Below, piece by piece: positions 18,677-28,061 of a DNA stretch of 56,412 nucleotides (position 1 is its first letter; each line of letters begins with the position of its first letter). The notes below the pieces were generated by a model. It was not told the DNA's origin and did not search any database. It saw nothing but the letters and a program-made list of their open reading frames with translations. This DNA is from Flavobacteriia bacterium (lineage in GTDB: Bacteria; Bacteroidota; Bacteroidia; Flavobacteriales; Schleiferiaceae). A program made the position numbers and the translations under genes. Location of the stretch: positions 1-56,412 of the forward strand of contig JABXHW010000024.1 of NCBI GenBank assembly GCA_013373425.1. Direction: 5' to 3'.

Positions 18677-19120
18677 ATGGCCAAGAAGCAAAAGGTGACC
18701 ATTGGTCGGGTAGACGAGATTAACCTACCTGAATTTGGGTTGGAAAGCCTGAGCAGCAAAATCGACACGGGTGCCGCTTTATCAGCGATTCATTGCCACT
18801 CCATCAAAGTTGTAGAGAAAGATGGACATGAAGAACTGTGGTTCAAACTCTTGGATAAGAAGCATCCTGGCTATCAAAACAAGTATTATAAGACCACTGA
18901 CTTTAGAGAACGTAAAATTCGCAATAGCTTTGGCCAGGAGCAGATGCGTTATAGCATCACGACAAATGTGAATGTCTTTGGAATGACCTTCCCTTGTGAA
19001 TTCACCCTGGCCGATCGAGATAAGATGAATTATCCATGCTTGATTGGGCGAAACATGCTCAAAGGACGATTTATCGTCGACGTAACAAAGAAGAACCTCT
19101 CCGTTAAAAAGGAAAACTGA
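18677..19120 (+). CDS. Retropepsin-like RimK-associated zinc protease (PF05618-type)
   Basis: Small (147 residues) protein of the family annotated as ATP-dependent zinc protease or RimK/LysX-associated retropepsin-like protease. The aspartic-protease-like motif [12 protein letters not shown] at about 27-38 is clear, as is the second-half [19 protein letters not shown] near 120-138. It directly precedes rimK (8-bp gap), a known pairing suggesting that it trims or regulates a RimK-modified substrate. That role is inference. No signal peptide, so cytoplasmic. Confidence 0.85.
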   Translation: MAKKQKVTIGRVDEINLPEFGLESLSSKIDTGAALSAIHCHSIKVVEKDGHEELWFKLLDKKHPGYQNKYYKTTDFRERKIRNSFGQEQMRYSITTNVNVFGMTFPCEFTLADRDKMNYPCLIGRNMLKGRFIVDVTKKNLSVKKEN

Positions 19121-19128
19121 AAGCGCCC

Positions 19129-20040
19129 ATGAACCTGGTTATCCTCTCAGCAAACAAGAACTTATACAGCACGAAGCGTTTAATCGAAGCGGCAGAAGCT
19201 CGCGGACATAATGTAAGTGTTATCAATCACACCAGAACCTATGTGGTTATGGAAAGTGGTTCATTGAACATCTATTACGGAGATCACATTATCTCCGATG
19301 TGGATGCAATCATCCCTAGAATTGGAGCTTCAGTTACTTACTACGGTAGTGCGATGATTCGCCAATTTGAGATGCGTCAAGTATTCACCACGGTGAGCAG
19401 CCTTGCATTAGGTCGTTCTAGAGATAAGCTACGTGCCACTCAAATTCTTGCAAAACACGGCGTGGGTATACCAAAAACTGCTTTCGCGAAGCAGCCAAAC
19501 GACGTTGAATCTCTCATCAAACAAGTTGGCGGCACTCCACTCATTGTCAAGCTACTGGAAGGCACTCAAGGGTTGGGAGTTGTTTTGGCCGAAACGCGAA
19601 AAGCAGCAAAGAGCGTAATTGAAGCTTTCTATGGATTGAATGCGAACATTCTTGTTCAAGAATTTATCGAAGAAGCTGGTGGTGCTGATATCCGAGCGGT
19701 TGTGGTTGGTGGCAAAGTAGTGGCCGCATACAAACGTCAGGGTAAGGAGGGCGAGTTCAGAAGCAATATTCATCGCGGTGGATCGGGCATGCCTGTGAAA
19801 TTGAAGAAAGCCGAGAAGGATATGGCGGTGAAAGCTGCACGAGCACTCGGTCTTCATGTTGCGGGTGTCGATATGCTGCAGAGTTCTCGCGGTCCGTTAA
19901 TTCTCGAAGTGAATTCAAGTCCGGGCTTGAAAGGAGTTGAAAGCACTACCGGTATCGACGTGGCTTCTCACATTATCCAATACGTGGAGGATAACTACCA
20001 AAAACCTCCTGGTCAGAAGAAGGATAAAGTCGGCGCATAA
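19129..20040 (+). CDS. rimK: RimK, ATP-grasp ligase (ribosomal protein S6 glutamylation type)
   Basis: RimK adds glutamates to the C-terminus of ribosomal protein S6 in E. coli; related enzymes act on other peptides. The 303-residue protein opens [22 protein letters not shown] and shows ATP-grasp features: [16 protein letters not shown] near 100, [19 protein letters not shown] (P-loop-like ATP-binding), [20 protein letters not shown], and [13 protein letters not shown] (Mg-binding Glu and Asn). Length matches E. coli RimK (300). Whether S6 is the substrate here cannot be told, because rpsF is not in the window. It overlaps rsmE by 1 nt (TAATG). Confidence 0.92.
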   Translation: MNLVILSANKNLYSTKRLIEAAEARGHNVSVINHTRTYVVMESGSLNIYYGDHIISDVDAIIPRIGASVTYYGSAMIRQFEMRQVFTTVSSLALGRSRDKLRATQILAKHGVGIPKTAFAKQPNDVESLIKQVGGTPLIVKLLEGTQGLGVVLAETRKAAKSVIEAFYGLNANILVQEFIEEAGGADIRAVVVGGKVVAAYKRQGKEGEFRSNIHRGGSGMPVKLKKAEKDMAVKAARALGLHVAGVDMLQSSRGPLILEVNSSPGLKGVESTTGIDVASHIIQYVEDNYQKPPGQKKDKVGA

Positions 20041-20747
20041 TGCAACTATTCTACGGTTACAAAGAAGGAGATCGTGTGATGCTTTCAGAAGATGAGAGCA
20101 AGCATGCAGTAAAAGTCTTGCGCAAGTCGGTTGGAGACGAACTCAACGTTTTCGACGGGAAAGGCAATTTGTACACCGGCCGAATTATCGACAATCATCC
20201 CAAACATTGTGGTATTACGTTAGATAAAGTGGAAGAGAATTGGGGAGCACTTCCCTACTCTTTTCATTTGGCTATTGCTCCTACAAAGAACATGGACCGA
20301 TTGGAATGGCTCGTGGAAAAAGCCGTTGAGATTGGTATTTCGAGAATCACGCCATTGCTCTGTGAGCACTCTGAACGCAAGGTTCTGAAGCCTGCACGAC
20401 TCGAGCGAATCCTCTTATCTGCAACCAAGCAGAGTTTAAAGGGAACACTACCACAACTGGACGAGCTCACTCCCTTCAAAGAATTCATCCAGCAGCAAAA
20501 CGCTACGCCTACCTTCATCGGTTATTGTGGAGAAGGCACCAAGACGCCTTTACACATGAAGATGCGTGAACACGGTAGTTCCGTATGTGTGATGATTGGT
20601 CCGGAAGGTGACTTTTCTCCTACAGAGTTTGAAGCCGCACTGAAGGCTGGCATTCAAGGCATCACTTTAGGCGATCAACGTATGCGCACCGAAACGGCGG
20701 GGTTGGCAGCCGTTCACACCGCACATCTCGTTCATATTTCTCAGTAA
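20040..20747 (+). CDS. rsmE: RsmE, 16S rRNA (uracil-1498-N3)-methyltransferase
   Basis: SPOUT-class methyltransferase that methylates U1498 in the 30S decoding region using SAM. The 235 residues have an N-terminal PUA-like part (LSEDESKHAVKVLRK) and the knotted C-terminal domain with APTKNMDRLEWLVEKAVEIG, SEHSERK-like CEHSERKVLKPARLERI, MIGPEGDFSPTEFEAAL and LGDQRMRTETAGLAAVH. These are all RsmE hallmarks. Its start overlaps the rimK stop by 1 nt and its 3' end overlaps the convergent hutH by 7 bp. With tsaD and rimK it forms a translation-modification neighbourhood. Confidence 0.95.
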   Translation: MQLFYGYKEGDRVMLSEDESKHAVKVLRKSVGDELNVFDGKGNLYTGRIIDNHPKHCGITLDKVEENWGALPYSFHLAIAPTKNMDRLEWLVEKAVEIGISRITPLLCEHSERKVLKPARLERILLSATKQSLKGTLPQLDELTPFKEFIQQQNATPTFIGYCGEGTKTPLHMKMREHGSSVCVMIGPEGDFSPTEFEAALKAGIQGITLGDQRMRTETAGLAAVHTAHLVHISQ

Positions 20748-22246
20748 ATCAACTCTGGGTCGAACTGCAAACCTTGGATGAACTCTGTAGCCTTCATCAT
20801 ATCGTTGTGAAGGACTCTGTCCACTTCCACAAAAGGAACTTCTTCTCTGAATAGCTCTACAAACGACTGTAAGAACTCGCTTGGTTGATTATCTCTGAAA
20901 GCCAAAGCTTGAGAAGCGTTCATACACTCTATCCCTAGAATACGCTCCAAGTTCTCTATCACTCGATATCCTTTAGTAGCAGCGTTTGAACCCATAGAAA
21001 CATGGTCTTCCTGACCATTTGAAGACTCAATGCTATCCACAGAAGCCGGTGTACATAACTGTTTGTTCTGAGACACGATACTAGCTGCAGTGTACTGTGG
21101 AATCATAAAACCGCTGTTCAGTCCTGGTTTAGCAACCAAGAACGGAGGTAGATCTCTCTTCCCTGAAATCAGCTGATATACTCGGCGTTCTGAAATATTC
21201 CCTAGCTCTGCCAAGGCAATCGCCAGATGGTCGAGTGCAAGAGCAAGTGGTTGCCCATGAAAGTTTCCGGCAGAGATAATCACGTCATCATCCGGAAATA
21301 CATTCGGATTGTCAGTTGCAGAGTTAATCTCTACTTCAACCACCTGTGTAACATAGCGGATCGCGTCTTTAGAGGCGCCATGAACTTGCGGCATGCATCG
21401 GAAGGAGTATGGATCTTGAACATGCTTCTTCTCTCCTTGTTGCAATGCACTCCCTTCCAAAAACTCTCGAATATTCTGTGCAGTTTTAATTTGGCCGCGG
21501 TGTGAACGAATCATATGAACGCGCTCATCAAAAGGCTCAGAGCGACCGTCGTACGCTTCGAGGCTCATAGCCCCAACCAAGTCTGCAACATAAGCCAACT
21601 TGTGCGCTTGTATCAGCTCCCATGTGGCATAGGCCGACATGAACTGAGTTCCGTTGAGAAGAGCTAAACCTTCCTTTGACTTCAAGCGAATAGGCTCATG
21701 GTTGAAAAGCTCCAATATTTCGGAAGCTTCCTTGCGTTCACCATTGTAATAAACTTCACCCTTACCAATTAACGGCAAAGAGAGGTGGGCCAATGGCGCC
21801 AAATCACCAGATGCACCCAATGAACCCTGTTGGTAAACCACTGGCAGAACGCCTTCATTATAGAAATGAATCAACCGCTCAACGGTAGCGAGTTGAGCTC
21901 CGGAGTACCCATAGCTCAAACTTTGAATCTTGAGCAAAAGCATGATCTTAACCACATCGGCAGGAACTTCATCGCCCAATCCACACGCGTGACTCATCAC
22001 TAGGTTTACTTGAAGATCTTCCAACTCTTCCTTTGAGATTGAGACATTACAAAGCGATCCGAATCCTGTGTTAATCCCGTAAATCGGCTTTTCCTCAACA
22101 CGCATTTTCTCGTCGAGGTAGTTTCTCGCCTTTTCAATTCGCCGAACCGCGTCAGCACTCAATTCAAGTGCTTTATCTTCTAATAGGATTTCTTCAACAA
22201 GTCGAATGGTCAATGGCGCAGAGCCAATCGCAAAAGTCTCTCTCAT
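20741..22246 (-). CDS. hutH: Histidine ammonia-lyase (HAL)
   Basis: HAL deaminates histidine to urocanate using the autocatalytic MIO cofactor. The protein contains the MIO-forming Ala-Ser-Gly in GSLGASGDLAPLAH near 145, plus YGINTGFGSL near 54, NGTQFMSAYA, and the later SVDSIESSNGQEDHVSMG. Starting at the ATG at 22246 (MRETFAIGS) it has 501 residues, a normal HAL length. A longer in-frame start at 22375 would add 43 hydrophobic/basic residues and lie upstream of the promoter box, so it was rejected. No hutU, hutI or hutG lies nearby. Tyrosine ammonia-lyase activity is less likely but not excluded. Confidence 0.93.
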   Translation of the reverse strand: MRETFAIGSAPLTIRLVEEILLEDKALELSADAVRRIEKARNYLDEKMRVEEKPIYGINTGFGSLCNVSISKEELEDLQVNLVMSHACGLGDEVPADVVKIMLLLKIQSLSYGYSGAQLATVERLIHFYNEGVLPVVYQQGSLGASGDLAPLAHLSLPLIGKGEVYYNGERKEASEILELFNHEPIRLKSKEGLALLNGTQFMSAYATWELIQAHKLAYVADLVGAMSLEAYDGRSEPFDERVHMIRSHRGQIKTAQNIREFLEGSALQQGEKKHVQDPYSFRCMPQVHGASKDAIRYVTQVVEVEINSATDNPNVFPDDDVIISAGNFHGQPLALALDHLAIALAELGNISERRVYQLISGKRDLPPFLVAKPGLNSGFMIPQYTAASIVSQNKQLCTPASVDSIESSNGQEDHVSMGSNAATKGYRVIENLERILGIECMNASQALAFRDNQPSEFLQSFVELFREEVPFVEVDRVLHNDMMKATEFIQGLQFDPELIY

Positions 22247-22265
22247 GGTAAGCTGGTTAAGACCG

Positions 22266-22297
22266 CAAAGGTAGCGTTCTAGCCAAAGAACCACCAA
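22266..22297 (-). promoter_or_regulatory. hutH promoter (-7 TACCTTTG, -33 TTG)
   Basis: TACCTTTG (22266-22273) lies 19 bp before the ATG at 22246, with TTG (22295-22297) 21 bp further upstream. This pair fixes the hutH start. Confidence 0.6.
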
Positions 22298-22362
22298 GTG
22301 AAGGGCGAATGAAAAGAATCTAACTCGCCAAAATATTCTCTTTAGGATTCCGCTTAGGATAG

Positions 22363-22370
22363 TATCTTTG
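22363..22370 (+). promoter_or_regulatory. -7 box for the DPM1-like glycosyltransferase
   Basis: TATCTTTG fits TAnnTTTG, 31 bp before the ATG at 22402. The hutH and glycosyltransferase promoters diverge within about 100 bp. Confidence 0.5.
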
Positions 22371-22401
22371 GCCACCGTTCGTTTTCGAAGAAACAGAAGT
22401 T

Positions 22402-23133
22402 ATGAGCAGCCCATTCAAGAAACTATCGATTGTCATTCCAGCCTATAATGAAGGTCCGACCATTCACTTGATTCTCAACCGAATCAAAGAGGTCACCCTG
22501 CCGAATGGAATTGAGAAGGAGCTCATTATCGTTAACGACTGCTCTAAGGACAATACTGAAGAGTCAATTCTCAAATACAAGGCTGAGAATCCCGACATGA
22601 ACATTCAGTATCACAAGCACGAGGTGAATCAAGGTAAGGGCGCTGCTCTGCATACGGGGATTGGCAAAGCTTCTGGAGAGTACACCATTATTCAGGATGC
22701 CGACTTAGAGTACGATCCGCAAGAATACCACCAAGTGCTCAAGCCTGTTTTGTCGGGTGATGCTGATGTAGTTTATGGTTCCCGATTCATGGGTGGAAAC
22801 CCACACCGCATCCTCTTCTTTTGGCACAGTATCGGAAACAAGATGCTCACTTTCTTGTCGAACATGCTCACCAACTTGAATCTAACGGATATGGAGACTT
22901 GCTACAAGCTCTTCAGAACGGACATGGTTCAAGGCTTAAAGCTCAAGGAGAAGCGCTTTGGATTCGAACCTGAAGTTACCGCCAAAATTTCCAGAATTCC
23001 GAAAGTTAGAATTTACGAAGTGGGTATTTCTTACTACGGAAGAACATTTGAAGAAGGCAAGAAAATCAATTGGAAGGACGGTTTCAGAGCGATTTATTGC
23101 ATCCTCAAGTACAACCTATTCTCTAAGAAATAG
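22402..23133 (+). CDS. Glycosyltransferase family 2, polyprenyl-phosphate mannose synthase-like (DPM1-type)
   Basis: Cytoplasmic GT-A enzyme that likely transfers a sugar from a nucleotide donor to polyprenyl phosphate. The 243 residues contain LSIVIPAYNEGPTIHLIL near 8, ELIIVNDCSKDNTEE, NQGKGAALHTGIGKASG, and the DxD-bearing IIQDADLEYDPQEY near 95. VYGSRFMGGNPHR and the acceptor-side METCYKLFRTDMV then follow. There is no C-terminal membrane pair, so it resembles soluble DPM1 rather than the GtrB/ArnC type. It stands alone: divergent from hutH and ending 3 bp from the convergent copA. Confidence 0.9.
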   Translation: MSSPFKKLSIVIPAYNEGPTIHLILNRIKEVTLPNGIEKELIIVNDCSKDNTEESILKYKAENPDMNIQYHKHEVNQGKGAALHTGIGKASGEYTIIQDADLEYDPQEYHQVLKPVLSGDADVVYGSRFMGGNPHRILFFWHSIGNKMLTFLSNMLTNLNLTDMETCYKLFRTDMVQGLKLKEKRFGFEPEVTAKISRIPKVRIYEVGISYYGRTFEEGKKINWKDGFRAIYCILKYNLFSKK

Positions 23134-23136
23134 GAA

Positions 23137-25386
23137 TCACATTCCATCCTCTTTCACTTTAGAAGAGAACACGGTTCTCAACCTCAAGCTGTTAGTCACT
23201 ACACTTACAGAGGACAAACCCATTGCCGCACTGGCAATCATCGGACTCAAAAGGAATTCGTTGTACGGATATAGTACACCCGCGGCAATTGGGATTCCGA
23301 TGAGGTTATAAATGAAGGCCCAGAACAAATTCTGACGAATGGTATTCACGGTATGACGTGAGAGTTTTAATGCATCCGGCACTCCATTCAAATCATTTTT
23401 CATCAAAGTGATTCGCGCGGTATCCATAGCGATATCCGTTCCACTGCCCATGGCAATAGATACGTCGGCTAGAGCCAAAGCTTGTGCGTCGTTAATTCCA
23501 TCTCCCACCATGGCAACGTGCTTACCAGAATGTTGAAGAGCTTCTACATACTCATACTTCTCGTCAGGCTCTACTTCAGCTTTCACATGATCGATCCCCA
23601 CTTCGCGTGCAACCGCCGTGGCTGTTGAAATGTGATCACCTGTGAGAAGGTGTACGGTGATTCCTTTGCGAATCATCCTCTGCACCGCTTCGGCCGCTTC
23701 TGGTTTTACAGGGTCCGCGATAGCGAACAGACCAAGTAATTCCTGATCTACTGCAAAGGCAACTACAGAACGTGCATTCTCTCCTTGGATGACCGTCCAC
23801 GCTTCGGCTTCATCGTTCCATTGCACGCCTTCAGAAATGATCCACGAAGGTTTACCCACCTTATAGTGCTTGCCTTCATGCGTCGCCACTGCTCCATGAC
23901 CAATGATAGCCTCAAATGATTCGATGACAGGCTTTTCTGCACTTGGAAGCTCTTGATTTCTAACATAACCTACAATGGCATCCGCAAGTGGGTGCTCAGA
24001 TAAAGACTCAATGGCCTCAAGAATGGACCAATTCATCTGTTCGCTTGTTCTCAATACTTCACGAACCTCCATCTTACCAGTAGTGACCGTACCCGTTTTA
24101 TCCAGTACCACATCGGTTATACGATGTCCGCGTTCTAATGCATCGGCATCGCGAATTAGAATTCCATGTCTAGCTCCTGCCCCTACACCCGCCATGATAG
24201 CCGTTGGTGTGGCAAGGCCCAATGCACATGGACAAGCAATTACCAATACAGTAATAGCAGCGATCATTCCCATCGTGATGGCTTGATCTACGCCACTAAA
24301 GTTCCAGACCAAGAAGGTCGCCAATGCAAGAATCAAGACCACAGGAACAAAGATGCCCGCTACTTTATCTACCAATCGTTGCACTGGAGCTTTACTGCCC
24401 TGAGCGTCTCTAACACGCTGAACGATGCGAGCAAGAACCGTTTCACTTCCAACTTCCGAGGCTCTATAAGTGAGTGTTCCTTTCTGATTGATGGTGCCGG
24501 CCACCACTCTATCTCCCTTGACTTTGAGAACGGGGACAGGTTCACCTGTGAGCATGGATTCTTCTACATAACTTTCTCCCTCTTCCACAAATCCATCAAC
24601 GGCGATCCTGCCTCCTGGCTTGACACGAAGTAAATCACCAGCCATTACGTCTTCTACTGCTACAATAACTTCACTGTCTCCGTCGACCAAAACCACTTCA
24701 TCGGGTTGCAAAGCAATCAGTCCTTTGATGGCATCCGAAGCTTTAGAAGTGGCGCGAGACTCGAGCAGCTTTCCCAGTAGAATAAAAGAGATGATAACAG
24801 CCGCTGCTTCGTAATATACATGGGCTTCGAGCCCTGTCCCTTCAATGATTTCTGGAAAGAAGGTATTGATTACGGAATATCCATATGCGATACCCGTGCT
24901 CACCGCCACGAGGGTATCCATGTTCGCATGGAATCGTGCTGCTTGACGAGCAGCATGTATGTAGAACGATCGTCCGAACCAGAGGACTACTGGTGTTGTA
25001 ATGGCAAACAATACGTAGTTCGTCCACGATTGCTCGGGAATGAACATACTGAGAACAATTACAGGTAGTGTAAGCAGAATCGCTCCAATACTCTTGCCTT
25101 TCAAACTTTGATAAGACTTCTCTTGAAGCTTTCTAACCTTTTCATAGACATCCTCAGCATTCTCACCGTTCTTCTCAGGAATAACAAGGTCGTAACCCGC
25201 ATCTTTAACCGATTGGCGGAGCTTTTCTAAAGAAGTTGATTTATCGTAATCAACATGAGCAGTGTGGTTTGCGAAATTCACGCTAGCTGAGTTGACTCCT
25301 TGAGATGCATTGAGGGCTTTCTCAACATTCACGGCGCATGCAGCGCAGCTCATGCCTGAAACAGGAAGTGTCTTCTTGGTGCTCAT
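23137..25386 (-). CDS. copA: CopA-type copper-exporting P1B ATPase
   Basis: ATP-driven exporter of Cu(I) from the cytoplasm. The 749-residue protein has one N-terminal HMA domain with GMSCAAC (Cys 14 and 17), eight predicted membrane helices, the ion-site motif CPC in [13 protein letters not shown] near 385, the phosphorylation loop [10 protein letters not shown] near 430, HPLADAIV, and [14 protein letters not shown] near 660. The CPC plus MSCAAC motifs favour Cu(I). It lies downstream of copZ, but a strong terminator between them (25422-25468) means it probably has its own promoter. Confidence 0.94.
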   Translation of the reverse strand: MSTKKTLPVSGMSCAACAVNVEKALNASQGVNSASVNFANHTAHVDYDKSTSLEKLRQSVKDAGYDLVIPEKNGENAEDVYEKVRKLQEKSYQSLKGKSIGAILLTLPVIVLSMFIPEQSWTNYVLFAITTPVVLWFGRSFYIHAARQAARFHANMDTLVAVSTGIAYGYSVINTFFPEIIEGTGLEAHVYYEAAAVIISFILLGKLLESRATSKASDAIKGLIALQPDEVVLVDGDSEVIVAVEDVMAGDLLRVKPGGRIAVDGFVEEGESYVEESMLTGEPVPVLKVKGDRVVAGTINQKGTLTYRASEVGSETVLARIVQRVRDAQGSKAPVQRLVDKVAGIFVPVVLILALATFLVWNFSGVDQAITMGMIAAITVLVIACPCALGLATPTAIMAGVGAGARHGILIRDADALERGHRITDVVLDKTGTVTTGKMEVREVLRTSEQMNWSILEAIESLSEHPLADAIVGYVRNQELPSAEKPVIESFEAIIGHGAVATHEGKHYKVGKPSWIISEGVQWNDEAEAWTVIQGENARSVVAFAVDQELLGLFAIADPVKPEAAEAVQRMIRKGITVHLLTGDHISTATAVAREVGIDHVKAEVEPDEKYEYVEALQHSGKHVAMVGDGINDAQALALADVSIAMGSGTDIAMDTARITLMKNDLNGVPDALKLSRHTVNTIRQNLFWAFIYNLIGIPIAAGVLYPYNEFLLSPMIASAAMGLSSVSVVTNSLRLRTVFSSKVKEDGM

Positions 25387-25421
25387 ATCAGTCTTGGTTC
25401 TTACTACGAAGGTCGCAATTG

Positions 25422-25468
25422 AAAAAAGAAAAGGCGCATGAGATTGTGTTTTTCAATCCAATGCGCCT
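25422..25468 (-). terminator. Rho-independent terminator after copZ
   Basis: Interrupted stem AGGCGCAT..ATTG/CAAT..ATGCGCCT (25432-25446 with 25454-25468), followed on the minus strand by a T-rich run (25422-25431). It ends the chaperone-moxR-copZ transcript just before copA. Confidence 0.8.
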
Positions 25469-25489
25469 CTTTATTGATGACATCTATCC

Positions 25490-25684
25490 TTATTTGACTT
25501 TGAAGCCTGCTTTTGATACTGCTTCAGATACTTGAGATAGATTCACTGTTTCCGAAGAAGTGAAACTCGCTTTCCCCTCTTCCAAGGATACATCTATATC
25601 GTCTATTCCGGGAACAGATTTCAATGCGTTAGTCACGCCTTCCACGCAACCTTGGCACTTCATTCCTTCAACTCGGATTTCCAT
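25490..25684 (-). CDS. copZ: CopZ-like HMA-domain copper chaperone
   Basis: A 64-residue stand-alone heavy-metal-associated domain with the Cys-x-x-Cys site in VEGMKCQGCVEGV (Cys 10 and 13) and the ferredoxin-like pattern ending VSKAGFKVK. It likely carries Cu(I) to CopA. It starts 2 bp after the moxR stop, so it should be cotranscribed with the envelope chaperone operon rather than with copA, from which it is separated by a terminator. Confidence 0.9.
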   Translation of the reverse strand: MEIRVEGMKCQGCVEGVTNALKSVPGIDDIDVSLEEGKASFTSSETVNLSQVSEAVSKAGFKVK

Positions 25685-25686
25685 AA

Positions 25687-26667
25687 TTATTTCATTTGTG
25701 CCGATGCTTCATCCACAATGCGTTTGATAATATCTGATTCAGATAAACCTTCAGCCTCTGCGCGATAGTTCTTCACAATACGGTGGCGTAAGATTGGTTC
25801 CGCAACTGCTCTCACATCCTCGCGATCAGGCGCATACTTACCCCGCGTAGCTGCATGAGCTTTGGCTCCTAGCACCAAATATTGCGAAGCTCTAGGTCCG
25901 GCACCCCAACTGAGGTAGTCCTTCACGAAGCTTGGAGCATCCGGATTATTTGGACGTGTATTCGTTGCAATCCTTACGGCATACTCCATCACTTGGTCGG
26001 ATACTGGAATACGTCGGATGAGCGCTTGAATATCCTTAATCTGATCTGAGTTCAGAATGTGTTTGAGCTCCGCTCGAGAATCTCCAGTGGTTCCTTTCAC
26101 GATCTGGACTTCCTCTGCAAATGATGGGTAATCCACACTAATATTGAACATGAATCGGTCGAGCTGCGCTTCAGGTAAAGGATAGGTACCTTCTTGCTCA
26201 ATCGGGTTCTGGGTAGCCAAAACGAAGAATGGACTTTCCATTTTGAAGGTTTGTCCAGAGCTCGTCACGGATCTTTCCTGCATCGCCTCAAGCAGCGCCG
26301 ATTGTGTCTTTGGCGGTGTACGGTTAATCTCATCCGCCAAAACAATATTGGCGAAAATGGGACCACGGATGAACTTGAAATGTCTGTTCTCATCCAAAAT
26401 CTCAGCACCGATGATGTCAGACGGCATCAAATCAGGCGTGAACTGGATTCGAGAAAAGCTTAATCCTAACACTTCCGATATAGTGTTCACGAGCAAGGTC
26501 TTCGCAAGTCCCGGAACCCCCACCAAAAGGGAGTGTCCTTTACAAAAGATGGACAATACGACCTGATCGACAACTTCTTCCTGACCTACAATCACTTTCG
26601 CAATTTCGTCACGAAGCTCCTTGTATTGAACGACCAGGTGGTCGATGGCTTTAATATCTTGACTCAT
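25687..26667 (-). CDS. MoxR-family AAA+ ATPase
   Basis: Cytoplasmic chaperone-like ATPase, often working with VWA-domain proteins. The 326 residues show Walker A GVPGLAKT near 55, LSFSRIQFTPDLMPSDI (MoxR signature), Walker B IVLADEINRTPPKTQSALLEAMQE, and sensor ATQNPIEQEGTYPLPEAQLDRF. No VWA, DUF58 or BatA-like partner is in the window, although these usually follow moxR in Bacteroidota. Here copZ follows instead. Its ATG abuts the surA stop with a 1-nt overlap. Confidence 0.93.
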   Translation of the reverse strand: MSQDIKAIDHLVVQYKELRDEIAKVIVGQEEVVDQVVLSIFCKGHSLLVGVPGLAKTLLVNTISEVLGLSFSRIQFTPDLMPSDIIGAEILDENRHFKFIRGPIFANIVLADEINRTPPKTQSALLEAMQERSVTSSGQTFKMESPFFVLATQNPIEQEGTYPLPEAQLDRFMFNISVDYPSFAEEVQIVKGTTGDSRAELKHILNSDQIKDIQALIRRIPVSDQVMEYAVRIATNTRPNNPDAPSFVKDYLSWGAGPRASQYLVLGAKAHAATRGKYAPDREDVRAVAEPILRHRIVKNYRAEAEGLSESDIIKRIVDEASAQMK

Positions 26668-28061
26668 TAGTTCGATGTTGCTGCACCGTTATCTTCCCAA
26701 TCCTGCTCGAAGGTGCAATCGTAATAGCTTGGATTGATTCGAATGTATGTCTCTTTAATCTTCTCCTCTACCCATTCACTCATTACTCGAGACTGCTTTT
26801 GCTGAAGCGCAATATTTCTCAATCGGCCGTAGTCGTCGCGCATGTTAGCACGGTGTGGCTCCACCTTGTTTACCACGCGAATCAATCGATACGCATCTTG
26901 CTGTTCGATATCTGTCCATCGCGCCGGTTCAGAGATTCCACCTTCCTCAAGGCCTTGGATTGCATAGAATGTAGCTTGATCTAAGTTGGAAATATCCCAT
27001 TTCGTATCCCCCGTTTGAGGATTCATCAACATGCCATTGTTATAGCGCGTTCCATCGTCCTCCGAATACTCTTCTACAGCTTCCTCGAAAGTGATAGTTC
27101 CATTTTCAATTGCAGACTGTAAACTGTCGAGAATCAAACGTGCCTCATTGAGGTTGTTCATGTTCACGTCAGGCTTGATTAAGATGTGACGTAAGTCCAG
27201 TTCCTCACCGCGTTTCTCTTCAAGCAAGACGATGTGATAACCGTAAACTGTGCGGAATGGCTCACTGATTTCTCCCGGTTGCATGTTGAAGGCTACCGCT
27301 TCGAATTCCTTTACAAACTGCCCACGACGGATTCCCTCGTACAATCCACCGTTTCGGCTAGAACCTGGATCTTCCGACTTAATAATGGCCATCGCCGAGA
27401 AGCTTCTGCCGTTCTCAATGCGCTCTTTAATATTGAGTAATTCATCGATTGCAGCTTGCTCTGCCTCTTGGTCTACCGTAGGGTAGATTACGATTTGTGC
27501 GAGTTCCACCTCCGTATTAATCAGGGGGAGTGAATCTCGTGGAATGCTCTCGTAGAACTCCTGAACTTCCGTTGGAGTAACTTCCACATCTTGGGTGATG
27601 GAAAACTGCATGCGTTGAGCTGTGAGCTGGTTCTTCATCAACGGCATGAGCTCTGCGCGAATCTGCGCAATAGATTTACCATAATACTCTTCCAAGGCAT
27701 CTTCAGAACCCACTTGAGCCACCAAAGCTTGGATTCGTCTATTGACGTTTTGCTCCACTTCTGAATTATCCACAACCACACTGTCGACTTCAGCATGGTG
27801 AAGAAGAAGCTTCTCCATTAATTGATCCTCAACAATGTTACACTTAGTGATGGTAATTCCTTGTCTTTCAAGCTGACGACGAGTCGCTTCGAAATTGCCC
27901 TCTACTTCACTTTTGAGAATGATATTATTCCCCACAACGGCAACGATGCCTTCAGCGATGGTTCCGCCGGTTCCTGGCTGTGCGTATGCCATTGCCGGCA
28001 AGAACACAGCAAGAACTGTGGTTTTAATAAATCTCGAAATCACTCTTCTCATATGCGTCAT
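26667..28061 (-). CDS. surA: SurA-like periplasmic peptidyl-prolyl isomerase, two parvulin domains
   Basis: Periplasmic chaperone for outer-membrane proteins. The 464-residue protein has a signal peptide ending AMAYAQ, a SurA N-terminal helical domain (~25-170, with VVGNNIILKSEVE), then two parvulin domains (~178-285 and ~288-400). Both have the family pattern DPGSSRNGGLYEGIRRGQFV/GEISEPFRTVYGYHIVLLEE and LRHILIKP. A C-terminal helix follows. The ATG at 28052 (MRRVISRF) is an alternative start. It overlaps the upstream lipoprotein gene by 38 bp. Confidence 0.92.
   Translation of the reverse strand: MTHMRRVISRFIKTTVLAVFLPAMAYAQPGTGGTIAEGIVAVVGNNIILKSEVEGNFEATRRQLERQGITITKCNIVEDQLMEKLLLHHAEVDSVVVDNSEVEQNVNRRIQALVAQVGSEDALEEYYGKSIAQIRAELMPLMKNQLTAQRMQFSITQDVEVTPTEVQEFYESIPRDSLPLINTEVELAQIVIYPTVDQEAEQAAIDELLNIKERIENGRSFSAMAIIKSEDPGSSRNGGLYEGIRRGQFVKEFEAVAFNMQPGEISEPFRTVYGYHIVLLEEKRGEELDLRHILIKPDVNMNNLNEARLILDSLQSAIENGTITFEEAVEEYSEDDGTRYNNGMLMNPQTGDTKWDISNLDQATFYAIQGLEEGGISEPARWTDIEQQDAYRLIRVVNKVEPHRANMRDDYGRLRNIALQQKQSRVMSEWVEEKIKETYIRINPSYYDCTFEQDWEDNGAATSN

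Noticed and set aside
22247-22375. Extended HutH start giving 43 extra hydrophobic residues
   Set aside because: It lies upstream of the -7 box at 22266-22273, is unlike HAL N-termini, and the shorter start gives the normal length.
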